Made by a program: the position numbers and the translations under genes | Assembly (NCBI GenBank): GCA_947044365.1 | Contig: OX345638.1 | Location: forward strand, 3,305,201 to 3,369,200 | DNA from: Petrosia ficiformis | Taxonomy: Eukaryota; Porifera; Demospongiae; Haplosclerida; Petrosiidae | Length of the DNA stretch: 64,000 nucleotides | Direction: 5' to 3' | The notes under the pieces: model-generated | Told to the model about the DNA's origin: nothing | The model's input: only the letters and a program-made list of their open reading frames with translations | Database searches by the model: none | Part shown: positions 12,907 to 22,845 of the stretch, piece by piece | How the letters are laid out: each line of letters begins with the position of its first letter | Numbering within the stretch: the stretch's first letter is position 1

Positions 12907-13074
12907 TATGCTGATGACATCGTGTTATATAAGCCATCGACTTCATCCTTTAGTCTCTCTAATCTGCAGCTAGACATATTTGCTACATTTGTATTTCTAA
13001 GTGGATCAAGATGAATGGCCTTATCATCATTTAAAAGAAGACCGAATCCCTTGTCATTTCGAATGGCATAAAAT
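12907..13074 (+). pseudogene. Degenerate LINE reverse-transcriptase fragment
   Basis: The subterminal array stops abruptly at 12906 and is followed by sequence encoding YADDIVLYKPS, the catalytic YADD box of a non-LTR retrotransposon reverse transcriptase. After a frameshift comes WIKMNGLIII, a stop, then KKTESLVISNG, which matches the usual region downstream of YADD (W.......GL..N..KTE). The coding frame is broken by at least one frameshift and one stop, so this is a relic. It was probably captured by the element rather than forming part of its machinery. No target duplication or poly(A) tail is seen. Confidence 0.75.
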
Positions 13075-13676
13075 ATTGTTAAAGAAACAAATGGCCATTA
13101 TTATATGAAAAATGGCATTTTTTTGCTTTCAATAATTTATATCTTGCAATATTTTCATTAGCTAGGTTGTATATATATGTTTAGGGTTGTAATCAATTGT
13201 ATCAAGAACATGTATACAGAACACACAATAGGGTCGTTAATCTCGTTATGCCAGAATCTGATAACATGACCCAACTTTGTATTGTTACATTTGTCAACAA
13301 TGTAGGAAATTATATTCAAACTCTTTGTGATAGTGAACTAGAATGATATTAAATGATAAAGGGGGGAGTAATGAATATATTAAGAATAGAAGAGAATAGG
13401 GTTGCTATTCTAGAATCTGATTACACAACCCAGTGTGATAACATTGGTTATTTAAAAATTAATTTGTATTATGAACTGAACAGAAAAGGATCATTATACC
13501 AGAATCTGATTATATGACTCACTTGTGTGTATCATTATATTTTTTCAACAATATAGGAAATTAAATTCAGACTGATATTTTTTGCTGTGAGCTGATTAGT
13601 GCAACAAGGCTCTATATAATTAAATTCATGATTAATATTTCTTTATTACCTGGTAGTTTGCCAGTCTGCAATTGAT
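13075..13676. other. AT-rich leader with diverged, opposite-orientation subterminal motifs
   Basis: No gene is seen. Three decayed copies of the subterminal motif occur in the orientation of the right-hand array, opposite to the adjacent left array: near 13232-13268 (agggtcgttaatc...atgaccc), 13397-13432 (agggttgctattc...caaccca) and 13487-13522 (aggatcattatacc...atgactc). The stretch just upstream of the transposase start should hold its promoter, but no specific element can be identified. Confidence 0.6.
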
Positions 13677-16600
13677 ATGGCTGAAGGTGACGGAAGAAAA
13701 CCAACTTCTAAAAAGGTTTTTTTTTACATTATTATCATAGATGTTAGTTATCTTTCCCCTCTTTGTAATATGTTAGAGGTGCCCTGCAGAACAAGAAATG
13801 TACCAATCTGTGTGGAAGAGTGTTCGTGATGCAGATGAAAGTAAATACAGCTTTTCATCAATGCAGTTGAAGCGCAAACGCCCTCTACGAGAACAGAAGG
13901 GTAAAATTAAACAAGAGATGAAAAAGTCTGGAATGCCAACCACAGAGCATAAGAGTGTCTCATTATTTGACATCTCACCAGGAGTCATTGAACCTGAAAT
14001 GTTGGAATCAGCTTCTTATTCGTATTCACAACAGGACTCAGGATCCTCAATTTGCATTGTAATGTCTTTTGTAGTGTTTTAAAAATAACATCATTATTAT
14101 TTTATTTTTATACAAGGGGTCAAGCATTGCCTGTGGCAACTCGGCATTGAGCAACTTAGAAATTTACATTCGAGAACTAAGGAATTGTCAAGCAGTGTCA
14201 CCTTGTGACAGCACATTGAAAACATTTGTTATACAAGACTGGAATGAGAGTACTCTTTCTCTAAAGGTAATTTGTCCAGACATTTATAACCAGTAGTTAG
14301 TGCACATTTATTTTTCCAAAATAAGCCTAGGAAATTTATTTTTGTAAAACGAACAGCCAAGGTGTTTACAGATGGCATTGAATGGGTTTACAGTTGCTCT
14401 TGCAACATTCACAATGCAAACCTTCTTGATGGTATGGGACACAACCCTGGGATTGAATACAGTGTCTTGCAGTCCATAGTTCCTGACTGCATACATATTG
14501 ATACTATGAGGAATATAGTAGTAGAAGTGGATGCAATTCATGATATACATCCTCAACTTGAGTTTTCAGGTAATTAAATCTCCATAATTGTTAACTTTCA
14601 TACCTTATATATATATATATAAATTTTTTTTTGTGTGTATAATTATACAGATCATACATATGCTGGTGTTGAAGTTGACCCAAAATGGGAGGTTAGTTAC
14701 AGATGGGATGCTTATTGCAGTAATTATTACCACATTCAAAAATTTGTCAAATTCTGTAGGTGCTTGACAAGGTTGCTGTTCTTCAAAATGGAGAATACAT
14801 ATGTGTATCTCTTGACAATAGTACTGGTGTTTTATATTGTGAAAAAGGAGTGATAAGATGTGCTACCTGTTATGATAAAACAGCCTGTTCTCATGTCACT
14901 TATATGAATGAGGTAATTGATGATCTTGACTCCTCTTCACCTGCTGAAGTCCTTTTGAGGACCTTTGTGGAGTCTTTGAATAGAACAATATCTGCTTCAC
15001 CATCTTGTAAATCACTTCTTTGTCAATCAACGAATAAAATTCCTTTTTCACTATCTGAAACTCAGAAAGCTATCTTCAATGAATCTGATACTGAGAGGTA
15101 TAACATCTCTGATGAAGACCACGATGCACATCTTATACCAGAATTGGATATGATCAGGCACTGCTCTCTCTGCAATGGTTGTAGTTGGAGTCCCCAGTAT
15201 ACACTAGAAAGAAAAAGCAATATTATTACATATAACAAGATTATTTCTGCAAGAGGTTTGGAGTGTATTTTAGTTTTTTTCAATAATAAAGTTATTTGTC
15301 TTACAATTACAGTGTACTGTTACACATGTTCGGAAGAACTATGCAAAGGGAAAATTGTGTTTGATGGCAACTCGAAATGTCTCCTTAATATGGGGCAATT
15401 TTTTATTGCGCATGAAGTGTTAAGATTATTTATGCACCATTTTCTTAATGGAAAGTAAATATTTTTATATATTGGTGTTTTATTTGTCAAATATGTCTGT
15501 ATATATTTTTTCCAGAACTACAATGTTTACTGAGTACACTGTTTTAAAGAAAATTCAAGAGGACAGTGGAAGCCATTTCTTTAGTTCTTTATTCACTTAT
15601 AATCACTTTCGTTTCAGCTGGTACAACTATTTATCTCTCTTGGACATTGACTATGGTGATGGTTTCAAATGCACTATATGTGGTGATCAACCAGAGACAG
15701 TGATAATGGATGCAACATCACTTGCATTCCGTCGGGAAGCAGATTCTTGGCATGAAGCACTGTTTCAACAGCAACAAGTTTCTGAAAAGAAAAGTGGAAG
15801 CAGGTGTATAATAATCAACATTTCAGTAATAGGTACATATTCATAACATTTAAATGTTTTTTTTTGTTTATTCTTCAGGTTTCGAGACCGGATTCTCATT
15901 CCTGACAAACAAACTCGCGAATGTCTAAAGAGCTTTGTGAAAAATGACACCAATAATATTGTTTCTCTGAAGCTTTTGATCTTAAAGAATGCTCCTTGTA
16001 TGATGAAGCTTCTTGAGTTTGTTGCAGTTCATGGTAGACTTACATCTGAATGGAGGGAGTTTGTTCTTGCTTTATCTACATCTTCACCAGTCTGTGCCCT
16101 TTTTCATCCTTCAGATAAGCTATTCTCTCTTTTACACAAAATTGCAGAGTTCGGTCCTCCAACTGATCTTAAGGACATGCAGTTTTTACAGTCCGAATGT
16201 CCAGTATTATTTAATGTATTTCGGCATAATAAAAACTTACCAAAGACCATTCTTAGTGATCTACTATTTGAAATAATTGCAAAGGCCAAAGCTCCATTCG
16301 TAGCTTCAACTGAAGAGTATCACTTGCCAACTTCAGTTCATGCTCCAAATGATGATATCGCTTTTTTCCCTTCACTACCAGTGGTTCGTCTAAGAGGGTC
16401 ATATCATTCCGATAATACAAAAAGGGATAAAATCTGCACTAAGCACACTATTGGCCACCCGTCTCTATTACCTGGAGTCTTTATTTTGTTTTGTAAACAT
16501 GGTTAGAGAATATAATGCTTAATTGCAGTAGGTTTATGATAGCATTTCTAGGTATATGCTATGGTTTTGAAGTCATGAGAGTGTGTGAATCCCCAAATAC

Positions 16601-17064
16601 TGCATTCACAACCCTTTTCACAAGATTCAGAAAAGGTTATTTTTAAAATTAATGTTTATTCAATTCAAGTACTTTTCTTACTTGTTTTAATTATAGGTCC
16701 TAATAACATCATATATGATAATGCATGCAATCTCCACAACTATTCCTTGAACAGAGAGCCAGACTTTTTTAAAACAACTTGGTTTCTTGTAGACAGATTC
16801 CATTGGAAAAATCATGCAGGTTACATTGTTGATGCATCCTTCAGCCATTAGTTGTCAGCTATATGTTTTATTTATACAGGTTGCAGTGTTGGATATAATA
16901 TGTCCTTATATCCTCAGTTCACTGAAATCAATAGTCAAATTGTTGAGCAGTGTAACTCAGTCTTGAAGAGGACAAAGTCTTCACTATCTTATATGACCAA
17001 AAAAAATTTTTTAGATCACTGTAAATTCATGCTCTGGTACAGGAACACAATGCAAAAGCCATAA
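13677..17064 (+). CDS. KDZ (Zisupton/HMGXB3-like) transposase, 12 exons, 889 aa
   Basis: Inferred exons: 13677-13715, 13777-14058, 14117-14266, 14362-14569, 14651-14691, 14760-15264, 15313-15454, 15516-15803, 15879-16501, 16552-16635, 16697-16819, 16880-17064. All introns are GT..AG (48-95 bp), all phases agree, and the joined frame has no stop. The N-terminus is basic (about 50-75). A Cys/His cluster resembling a SWIM finger lies at about 267-285 (C..C.....CSH), and CTICG near 508-512 precedes MDATSL (D521). The core has GHPSLLPGVF, IIYDNACNL (D795), VDRFHWKNH, CSVGYN and INSQIVEQCN (E851). D521/D795/E851 is my proposed catalytic triad; known KDZ transposases use a D-D-E arrangement. The first ATG is a best guess. 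The 48-bp intron at 15265-15312 keeps frame, so retention cannot be excluded. It converges with the fusion gene. Confidence 0.9.
14760..14907 (+). other. SWIM-like zinc cluster of the transposase
   Basis: Start of exon 6. It encodes VLYCEKGVIRCATCYDK followed by ACSHV: Cys267, Cys274, Cys277, Cys283 and His285 of the predicted protein. A C-x-C..C-x-H cluster ahead of the catalytic core is typical of KDZ transposases and of the HMGXB3 family. DNA or protein binding is the presumed role. The precise fold is inferred from cysteine spacing only. Confidence 0.6.
16697..17064 (+). other. C-terminal catalytic core of the KDZ transposase
   Basis: Exons 11 and 12 encode residues 788-889 with the most diagnostic family motifs: YDNACNLH (Asp795), LNREPDFF, DRFHWKNH, CSVGYN, and NSQIVEQCN (Glu851) followed by SLSYM. 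The HxxxH...C pattern after the second Asp is typical of KDZ proteins. All key residues appear intact. Confidence 0.85.
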
Positions 17065-18489
17065 CATACAGTTGAAAATATTGTCGACAAACTTGATCTC
17101 TCATATAGTTAAGTAAGTGTTATTTTGTAAAACTTTGCACTTTCTTTGTGTACATATATTATGTATAATTGGAATAGACTAATTGAAGCACAATTATAAT
17201 CACAATTATTGGTATATAATTACTATCTATACATCATTATTAATAAGTGAGTTTAGCTAATATATTCCTCAAGAATTTGAAATAATTATAAAGACAATTT
17301 CTATTTAGTACAATTTAGTGATTTTCCCTGTTCAAAAATATATGTACAATTATAAAATTATATAATTATATATATTCATAATATATGAGACTTTCTAAGT
17401 GACAGTGTGGGGATATAGGAGATGGTAGATGAGGAATTAAATATATTTATAGTCTTTGAACAATTGTTGTTAGCTAGGTGGAGCCACCAAGAAAGGTGGT
17501 CAGATTAGCATCTGAGCTGGTATCAGAGGGAATATATATTAAATTTGGAAAATAGATAGCAACTCTTGCTGACATCTATATATTTGCAAAAAGATTTTTA
17601 ACCATAAAACAAGATGCATAGGAACCAAGTGTGGCACATTGAGGAGGGAAAAGTGTGGAATGGAGTCAACAGTCTTCTGAATATCAAAAATACAACGCAG
17701 ATACCTTGTTGAGATTAAAGCAGATTCGGTATAGAGAGCCCAGAGTAGAAAACGAATTGACATTTAGGAGAAGCTATTAATAGTATTGCAACAGTTACAT
17801 TGCTATGAAGGGTTTGGAGTATAGATGATTCTGAGTTTCCTACAGATCGACTTCAGAGAAGAGTTAGAAAGGCCATTAAGTTAAGCAGATTTCTGGTGGG
17901 ATAGATAAAATATATTGTTTCAGTCTATATATATACATAATCCACAGTGTAAGTAAAAAGATTGATGAACTGGGATTTTGGGGGATTGATATACTCAAAT
18001 GGATAGTTAGATTCACTAGCTAATTTCTTCAAAGATATAGTCCAGGAATAAAAAAAATATCATTAGGGGAGAAGAGGGAATATTAAATCTCATGGAACGT
18101 ATGGTAGAAAATCACAAAGTGCACAGCCAGATTTAAATTTTTATTTAATCTAGCAGCACAACTAAGTATGGAAGAAAATTACAGGGATTCTAAAGAAATT
18201 AGCTATATTCTTATTACATAGATTGCTGATCATGGGGTACATAACAAGGAAATCACCTGTGTTTACTGTATATACAATAATAATGTTATGGACTGTATAT
18301 GTCAAGTTATTTTACCTTATGTGCTCATCTTTAATTTATCAGCTTCTGTAAATCAGTTGTTATTGCAACAAAATATGATTTAACATTAAAGAAATCTCAA
18401 TTTGTGATGTTTGAGGAAACATCACTACAAAAAAAAACTGATAAATACTAAGCACATTATTTTGTAGCTATTATAATTATATAGTGAAT
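17065..18489. other. Spacer between the convergent genes
   Basis: About 1.4 kb of AT-rich DNA with no convincing gene on either strand. It contains the LINE relic listed separately (17460-17800). The 3' untranslated regions of both genes must lie here. No clear AATAAA is seen within 100 bp after the transposase stop. Confidence 0.6.
17460..17800 (-). pseudogene. Second LINE reverse-transcriptase relic
   Basis: On the minus strand the frame 17763-17539 reads LRCIFDIQKTVDSIPHFSLL then LVLWLKIFLQIYRCQQ. This matches the reverse-transcriptase block FFDLKKAFDSVPH..LL and the later L.W...YL..R.QQ motif of non-LTR elements. Flanking frames continue the similarity only with frameshifts and stops. 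It lacks any intact domain, so it is a relic within the transposon, possibly of the same lineage as the fragment at 12907. Confidence 0.55.
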
Positions 18490-18495
18490 TTTATT
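18490..18495 (-). promoter_or_regulatory. Candidate poly(A) signal of the fusion gene
   Basis: AATAAA on the minus strand, about 53 nt past the stop codon at 18549-18551, is at a suitable distance for 3' end formation. Chance occurrence is easy in AT-rich DNA. Confidence 0.45.
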
Positions 18496-18548
18496 AACAA
18501 AATATGCAAATGTGAAGGCCTTATAGAAAACAATAAGTCATGGTCAAG

Positions 18549-18995
18549 TTAAGATAGGAGCCAAAGGTTCTCTTGTAGTACTTTTCTTCTTCTTTCACCA
18601 TAAGAGTATAATAACTCATCCCCAATTTCAATCTTCTTTTTTGCAAAAAAACAAAGATGTGGCTGTCCGTGTACTTCAATAATCCTTGTAGTTAGGTTAT
18701 CTTTAGCTAAAGAATGATTAATTAACCTACCAATCCTGTTGGACTCTTTAGTAGCATCAATACTGTCAAAACATGACATGAATATTGAAAATAATGATGT
18801 TTATTCTTACCACCATCCTTTTGCATTATGATGGAAAAAATACAAAAAGCTTCCTATTGATTCGTCATATTCCATTTCCCTTCTTTTTCCATCATTGAAA
18901 GTAATCAGTTCACCAACATACTCACATACAAATTCACTGGGAGCATAAGCACGCCTAGTTATAATGCCCCTCCCTTTTTCTGGGACTACTGTTAC
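18549..18995 (-). other. KMT5A/SET8-like SET domain
   Basis: Exons 26-27, residues 837-968. It starts with PEKGRGIITRRAYAPSEFV and CEYVGELI. IDATKESNRIGRLINHS (N913, H914) is the cofactor-binding core, followed by HLCFFAKKKIEIGDELLYSYG with the catalytic-site tyrosines at 950/952. The exact order, DATxExNRxGRLINHS then G.PHL and ELLYxYGxR, is closest to KMT5A, which monomethylates H4K20. There is no post-SET cysteine cluster, also like KMT5A. Target specificity is inferred. Confidence 0.88.
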
Positions 18996-21900
18996 CTTTG
19001 TTTGAATAAACATGTGATACAGGTAAGATATTAATAACAAACGTAATTATAATTGTGGCATTACATACCTCAAGAAATGATTCATCACCGACAAGTATTT
19101 TATCAATAGTGTCTTGGTATTCCTCATTCTACAATATGCAAACACTAAGTAATTATACTACTTTCATATACATTGCTCACACCTTTTTATCCTTGGTTGT
19201 TTTTCTTCTTGACTTTGATGTTACAATGTCTTTATTAAGCCTGTTAATTAATAATCATGCTGTTCATGCTTTAGTATTGTTTTATTAAGCATACTTTGAC
19301 TGGAAATACATTTCTGAATGATCATGGCAATGCTTCAGAAGTAATGCTCTTGTCTCAATTGGACTTTGCCAATGTTCAGAGATGGATGTTTCAAGGTATT
19401 TTGCAAGTATGGGTTTGTCAGGTGAGTGTTGTAGCTTAGGTAAAAACAGAGTAGAACAAAAACATCATGCATTTATGAAGTTTCTTACTGAAAACAGAAT
19501 ATTCATGTTCTGTATTATATGAATTCCACAGTCAGAACCAGATTGGTGAGGAACCTGTAAGTCCAACAAACAATTAAAAAATAATTTCTTAATAAAAAAC
19601 TACTTACTCTAATCTGTTCAGCTCTTAATGTAACCTTTTTGTTCAAAATAGCAGAAAAGAATTTTTCTACAGTGTTAATTGTATCCTTGTGAAAAGATGT
19701 TGAACAATTTAAAGAATCCAGTATAAGAATCCTTGAATATAATAATTATTAAGATGATTATTATGTGTGTATCACAGCGAACCTGTTTTCATTTAGAATG
19801 ACAATGACTAATATCCAGTGCCACGAAGACCTGTATATATGAGATGAAATAGACACAAGCAGGAAAGTTAACATTTTTATACTCACTCTACTTTACATGG
19901 AAGGACTACTGTTTTCCCATCTAAAGAACAGGAATTGTTCAATGACCTGTGAAATCGACTCATCTCTTGACATGCTTGTAACCAGTTAAGTTTTCGTGCA
20001 TAGCAAATAGAAGAGAAGGTTTGAGCACTAAGTGGAATTATCCATTTGCTTGATGGTAATAATGTACTGACCATGCAGACACAGGGAGAGTTTATTAGAA
20101 ACACCAACTGATTATATATCTATATCTCACCAGATATAAAAGTCAATGATAGCATCAGAAATCCCATTACCTGGTAAGAGTGAGTACACATCCATTGGCA
20201 TGATTCCAACTGATCTCACAGTTTCATACTTTGTGCAATTCCTAATCAAACAACTAGAATAAAAGCTTTGTATGCAAGACCTCTTGTGGAAATATTAAAT
20301 CAACGTACATGGGCTCCGCTGCATTTTTGTCTTTGTCACAGCACAAGAAATTGTTTCCTTTTTCAAAGTAATGAGAGCAAACACCAACACAAGAACAGTG
20401 ATACCAACCATAACACTGTTGACACTGTACCCAAGTCGTTAACATTTCTTTGCTTAATTTACAATTTGTAAATTTCCCCATTAAACAGATTTCACTGAAA
20501 TCATCAAAATTGATTAACTTGCATTTCAGGGGAGGCTTAGTACGATCTATGTGGAAAAGAAAACATTATCTTGTGTGATTACATGTATTGTATCCATACC
20601 TGAAGCTGGAATCAATGGAACTACAGTTTCCTCTTTTATCCACATGATGGTCAGAGGCTGCTGCTGAACACCACTCATTGAGGAATGGCATGGATGGATT
20701 ATTGTGTTATGGATAGGACTTTGGCTATCCTCATTCCACTGGCAAAGAGGTCTGTTAATAGCACCAGCTAAAAACAAAAGTTGGAAGTATCCTGCAATAT
20801 AATGAGACAATTAAGAAATTGCAGCAATTTAGCTGCTAATAACCTGTATGAGATTCCACTCTGCATAATTGCTGAAGCTGGCTCTTAACAGCAAAGGATA
20901 GAGTGTCCTTGACAGAAGGTAGGAATTTAGGTCTTTGCTCAAAATCTGCAACATGTATGGTGTTACATAAAAACTGCACTGCTAAACCAGGATCATCAAT
21001 TTTTGATATCAGCTATTTCGTTAAAAAGAATAACGTGTCTGTGATATCATATATAATTCAACAGCAAATGCTAACTTCATCTAAGATATCTTGAAAGTGA
21101 GTAATACCATATATCACAGAAGAAAACTTCAATAAATCAACTAGTGTTTGATCACCATTGCCTAGCATTTTGGTCATACTTGTAAACAGGGAATTACCAT
21201 CTGATGGAATACAAAAGACCTTATACCCAGTTGGAATTATAGGGTTGAGTATCTTCTGACGACTAAAGAATTAATTATAGTGTATTTAAGGTAAAAACTT
21301 CCAAATGCTTACACAATATCCTGTTCAATAGCAGGCAACTGTCTTGCCGAGACAGGAGTCAAGCCCTTGAGTATTTGAAGATCATTTTCTATAGCTTTTG
21401 CATGATCAAGAGCCCTTGCACAGAAGCTTTCCCAATCTAGAGTAGTGGCACACCTTTCTAGATCACTTAGTACCAATGTAGCTGACATCTTTAATAAAGA
21501 TTGTAGCAATCATCATAATAAGATATTGTTGTACAGACCTTTTGCTTTTCAATGGTAGTGTTCACATTGCTCATTTCTTCTGACAATATTAATATGCTGG
21601 GTACTAGAATGCATCTTAACTAAAGCTCTCTATTAAAGCTATGCTTACCAGTTAGGCTTTCTTCTTCACTATGGATGCTATCACCTAAATCTGCTACTAA
21701 AATGATGATCATCAAATCATAATATATTTAAAAATTACCTTCATCCATTTGTAGTAGCTCTTCATCAATATGATTGTGACTTCCTATATCCTATTATACA
21801 GCTTTATAAGCCAATACATTTATGGGACCTATAATTACCTCTTCATTTACAATATCATTAACTGCTGATTGTACACCATTTCTATAAAATTGAAAAACAA

Positions 21901-22845
21901 TCAAGCACACTGACATTCATACAATAATGGCATAACTATACATGTACATTGTGAAGCAGTCAGGACAGTGTTCCATGAAACTTGAGAGTACTTCTCTCAT
22001 TTCTCCTGAGGTCATTTTACTGATTTTGATGTCTATATAAATGTATCAAACTAGGATTCAATATCTATTACAACATATAAACAGCAGTGCCTTTAATTCT
22101 AGGATTATTCGGGCTTTTAAAAGACACTGATTTAGGCCACCAGTTTGGCCTGTTAATGTCATTTCCCCAAAATCCTCTTTTCCCTGTTTAAAATTTAAAG
22201 CGTAATGGCACCAACATATTATTGTAGTTCTGACCTTCTGGGTTACATATTTTTGGCAAAACCTTGCAGAGTGTATCCTTGCGCCAATCACTTGGATTGG
22301 CAGAAAAAAGATCAATTTTTTTCTTCTCTTCTGCTGCTTCAAGTACCAAAACTGTAAATATTTTCTGATATAAATGCTCATATTTATCTTACATTCACTA
22401 GTTTCTTGTTGAACCAAGACTTTGGAGACTTCTAAGTTATGATGAATGGAAAATCATGAATTCACAATCAGCAAACCAGAGTTTTTACCTGGGACAGATC
22501 GACCATATGCTGCCTCATAAAATTTATTTTGTACTTCTTTATCCTTTACAAATTGTTCCATGTGTTTTGGCACTGAAGTCATAAAAGCACAGGAGTATAT
22601 AAGAAGGAGGTTTACAGACATACTGATATGTATTTACCAACATATACAATAGCATCCCTTTGACCACGCTTACGATCCAAATACAATATTGCAAAACTAG
22701 GCTCATTAGGTTTAGTCTTGTCTACCCACTTTTGAGCCTACAATTCATACACACAATTAATCGACCTCAAACAATTATAAGAAAACTCTCATACCCTGAG
22801 TTTTAAGGATCTCCAGTTTCTGATGTTAGCTCTACTACTGATCAT
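18549..22845 (-). CDS. OTU-like / PHD-like / Ulp1 protease / SET fusion protein, 27 exons, 968 aa
   Basis: Inferred exons (descending): 22845-22795, 22737-22638, 22572-22489, 22431-22393, 22351-22235, 22183-22091, 22032-21948, 21881-21839, 21790-21739, 21696-21649, 21603-21539, 21488-21313, 21262-21118, 21080-21035, 20978-20844, 20791-20600, 20546-20309, 20253-20131, 20066-19887, 19830-19783, 19731-19608, 19554-19489, 19434-19295, 19240-19183, 19128-19069, 18995-18811, 18762-18549. Phases agree at every junction and there is no internal stop. Introns are 37-73 bp, all GT..AG except 22090-22033 (GC..AG). Order: unassigned N-terminus with NRPNWWPKSVSF (about 1-317), OTU-like (about 328-488), PHD-like finger (529-562), Ulp1/C48 protease (about 590-750), basic linker, SET (837-968). 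It may edit SUMO or ubiquitin-like marks and methylate histones; this is inference. A split into two genes, with the SET part separate, is possible but no stop or gap demands it. Confidence 0.83.
19489..20253 (-). other. Ulp1/SENP-like (C48) cysteine protease domain
   Basis: Exons 18-22. LLPGNGISDAIIDFYI matches the Ulp1 start (WL.D..I..Y), then KWIIPLS. The catalytic His is in SSWHWILVIV (His675), Asp in ILILDSL (Asp692), the oxyanion Gln in HQSGSDCG (Gln732) and the nucleophile Cys737 in the same motif. All four key residues are present, so activity on SUMO or a related modifier is plausible. Ulp1-type proteases are found in several DNA-transposon groups. Confidence 0.85.
20309..20546 (-). 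other. PHD-like zinc finger
   Basis: Exon 17 encodes residues 491-570 with WVQCQQCYGWYHCSCVG followed by C.H..F and FLCC. This C..C....WYH..CVG pattern is that of a PHD finger second half (W at 529, Cys532, Cys535, His540, Cys543, Cys559/560). Earlier cysteines (C499, C511, C519) could complete the cluster. PHD fingers usually bind histone tails. A degenerate or short PHD is possible because the first metal pair is not in the standard spacing. Confidence 0.65.
20600..21262 (-). other. OTU-like domain, apparently catalytically dead
   Basis: Residues 328-488. PTGYKVFCIPSDGNSLF has the OTU signature IP.DGNCLF with Ser342 in the position of the catalytic Cys. Downstream, MKLAFAVELY fits the OTU helix with E-L. 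The end reads PLTIMWIKEETVVPLIP, where active OTU proteases have a His directly before FVPL; here TVVPL has none. OTU proteases remove ubiquitin. Loss of both residues suggests a binding or scaffold role. The 37-bp intron at 21117-21081 is the shortest in the model and affects this domain. Confidence 0.65.

Noticed and set aside
15062..15283. Minus-strand frame opposite the transposase (also 13773-13988, 14308-14556, 15765-15953, 16104-16289)
   Set aside because: Antisense shadows of transposase exons without recognisable motifs.
19055..19288. 77-codon plus-strand frame opposite the fusion gene
   Set aside because: Antisense to exons 24-25 and their introns, hydrophobic low-complexity product, no family resemblance.
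19260..19300. Possible end of a separate Ulp1 gene at the in-frame TAA (minus strand, near 19287) with an overlapping AATAAA
   Set aside because: A GT donor just before the stop (19294) and an AG acceptor at 19241 give a 54-bp intron of typical size and preserve frame into the SET part; kept as an alternative in the fusion finding.
22058..22417. 119-codon minus-strand frame
   Set aside because: It reads through three introns of the fusion gene and switches frame relative to the true exons; the spliced model explains the region better.
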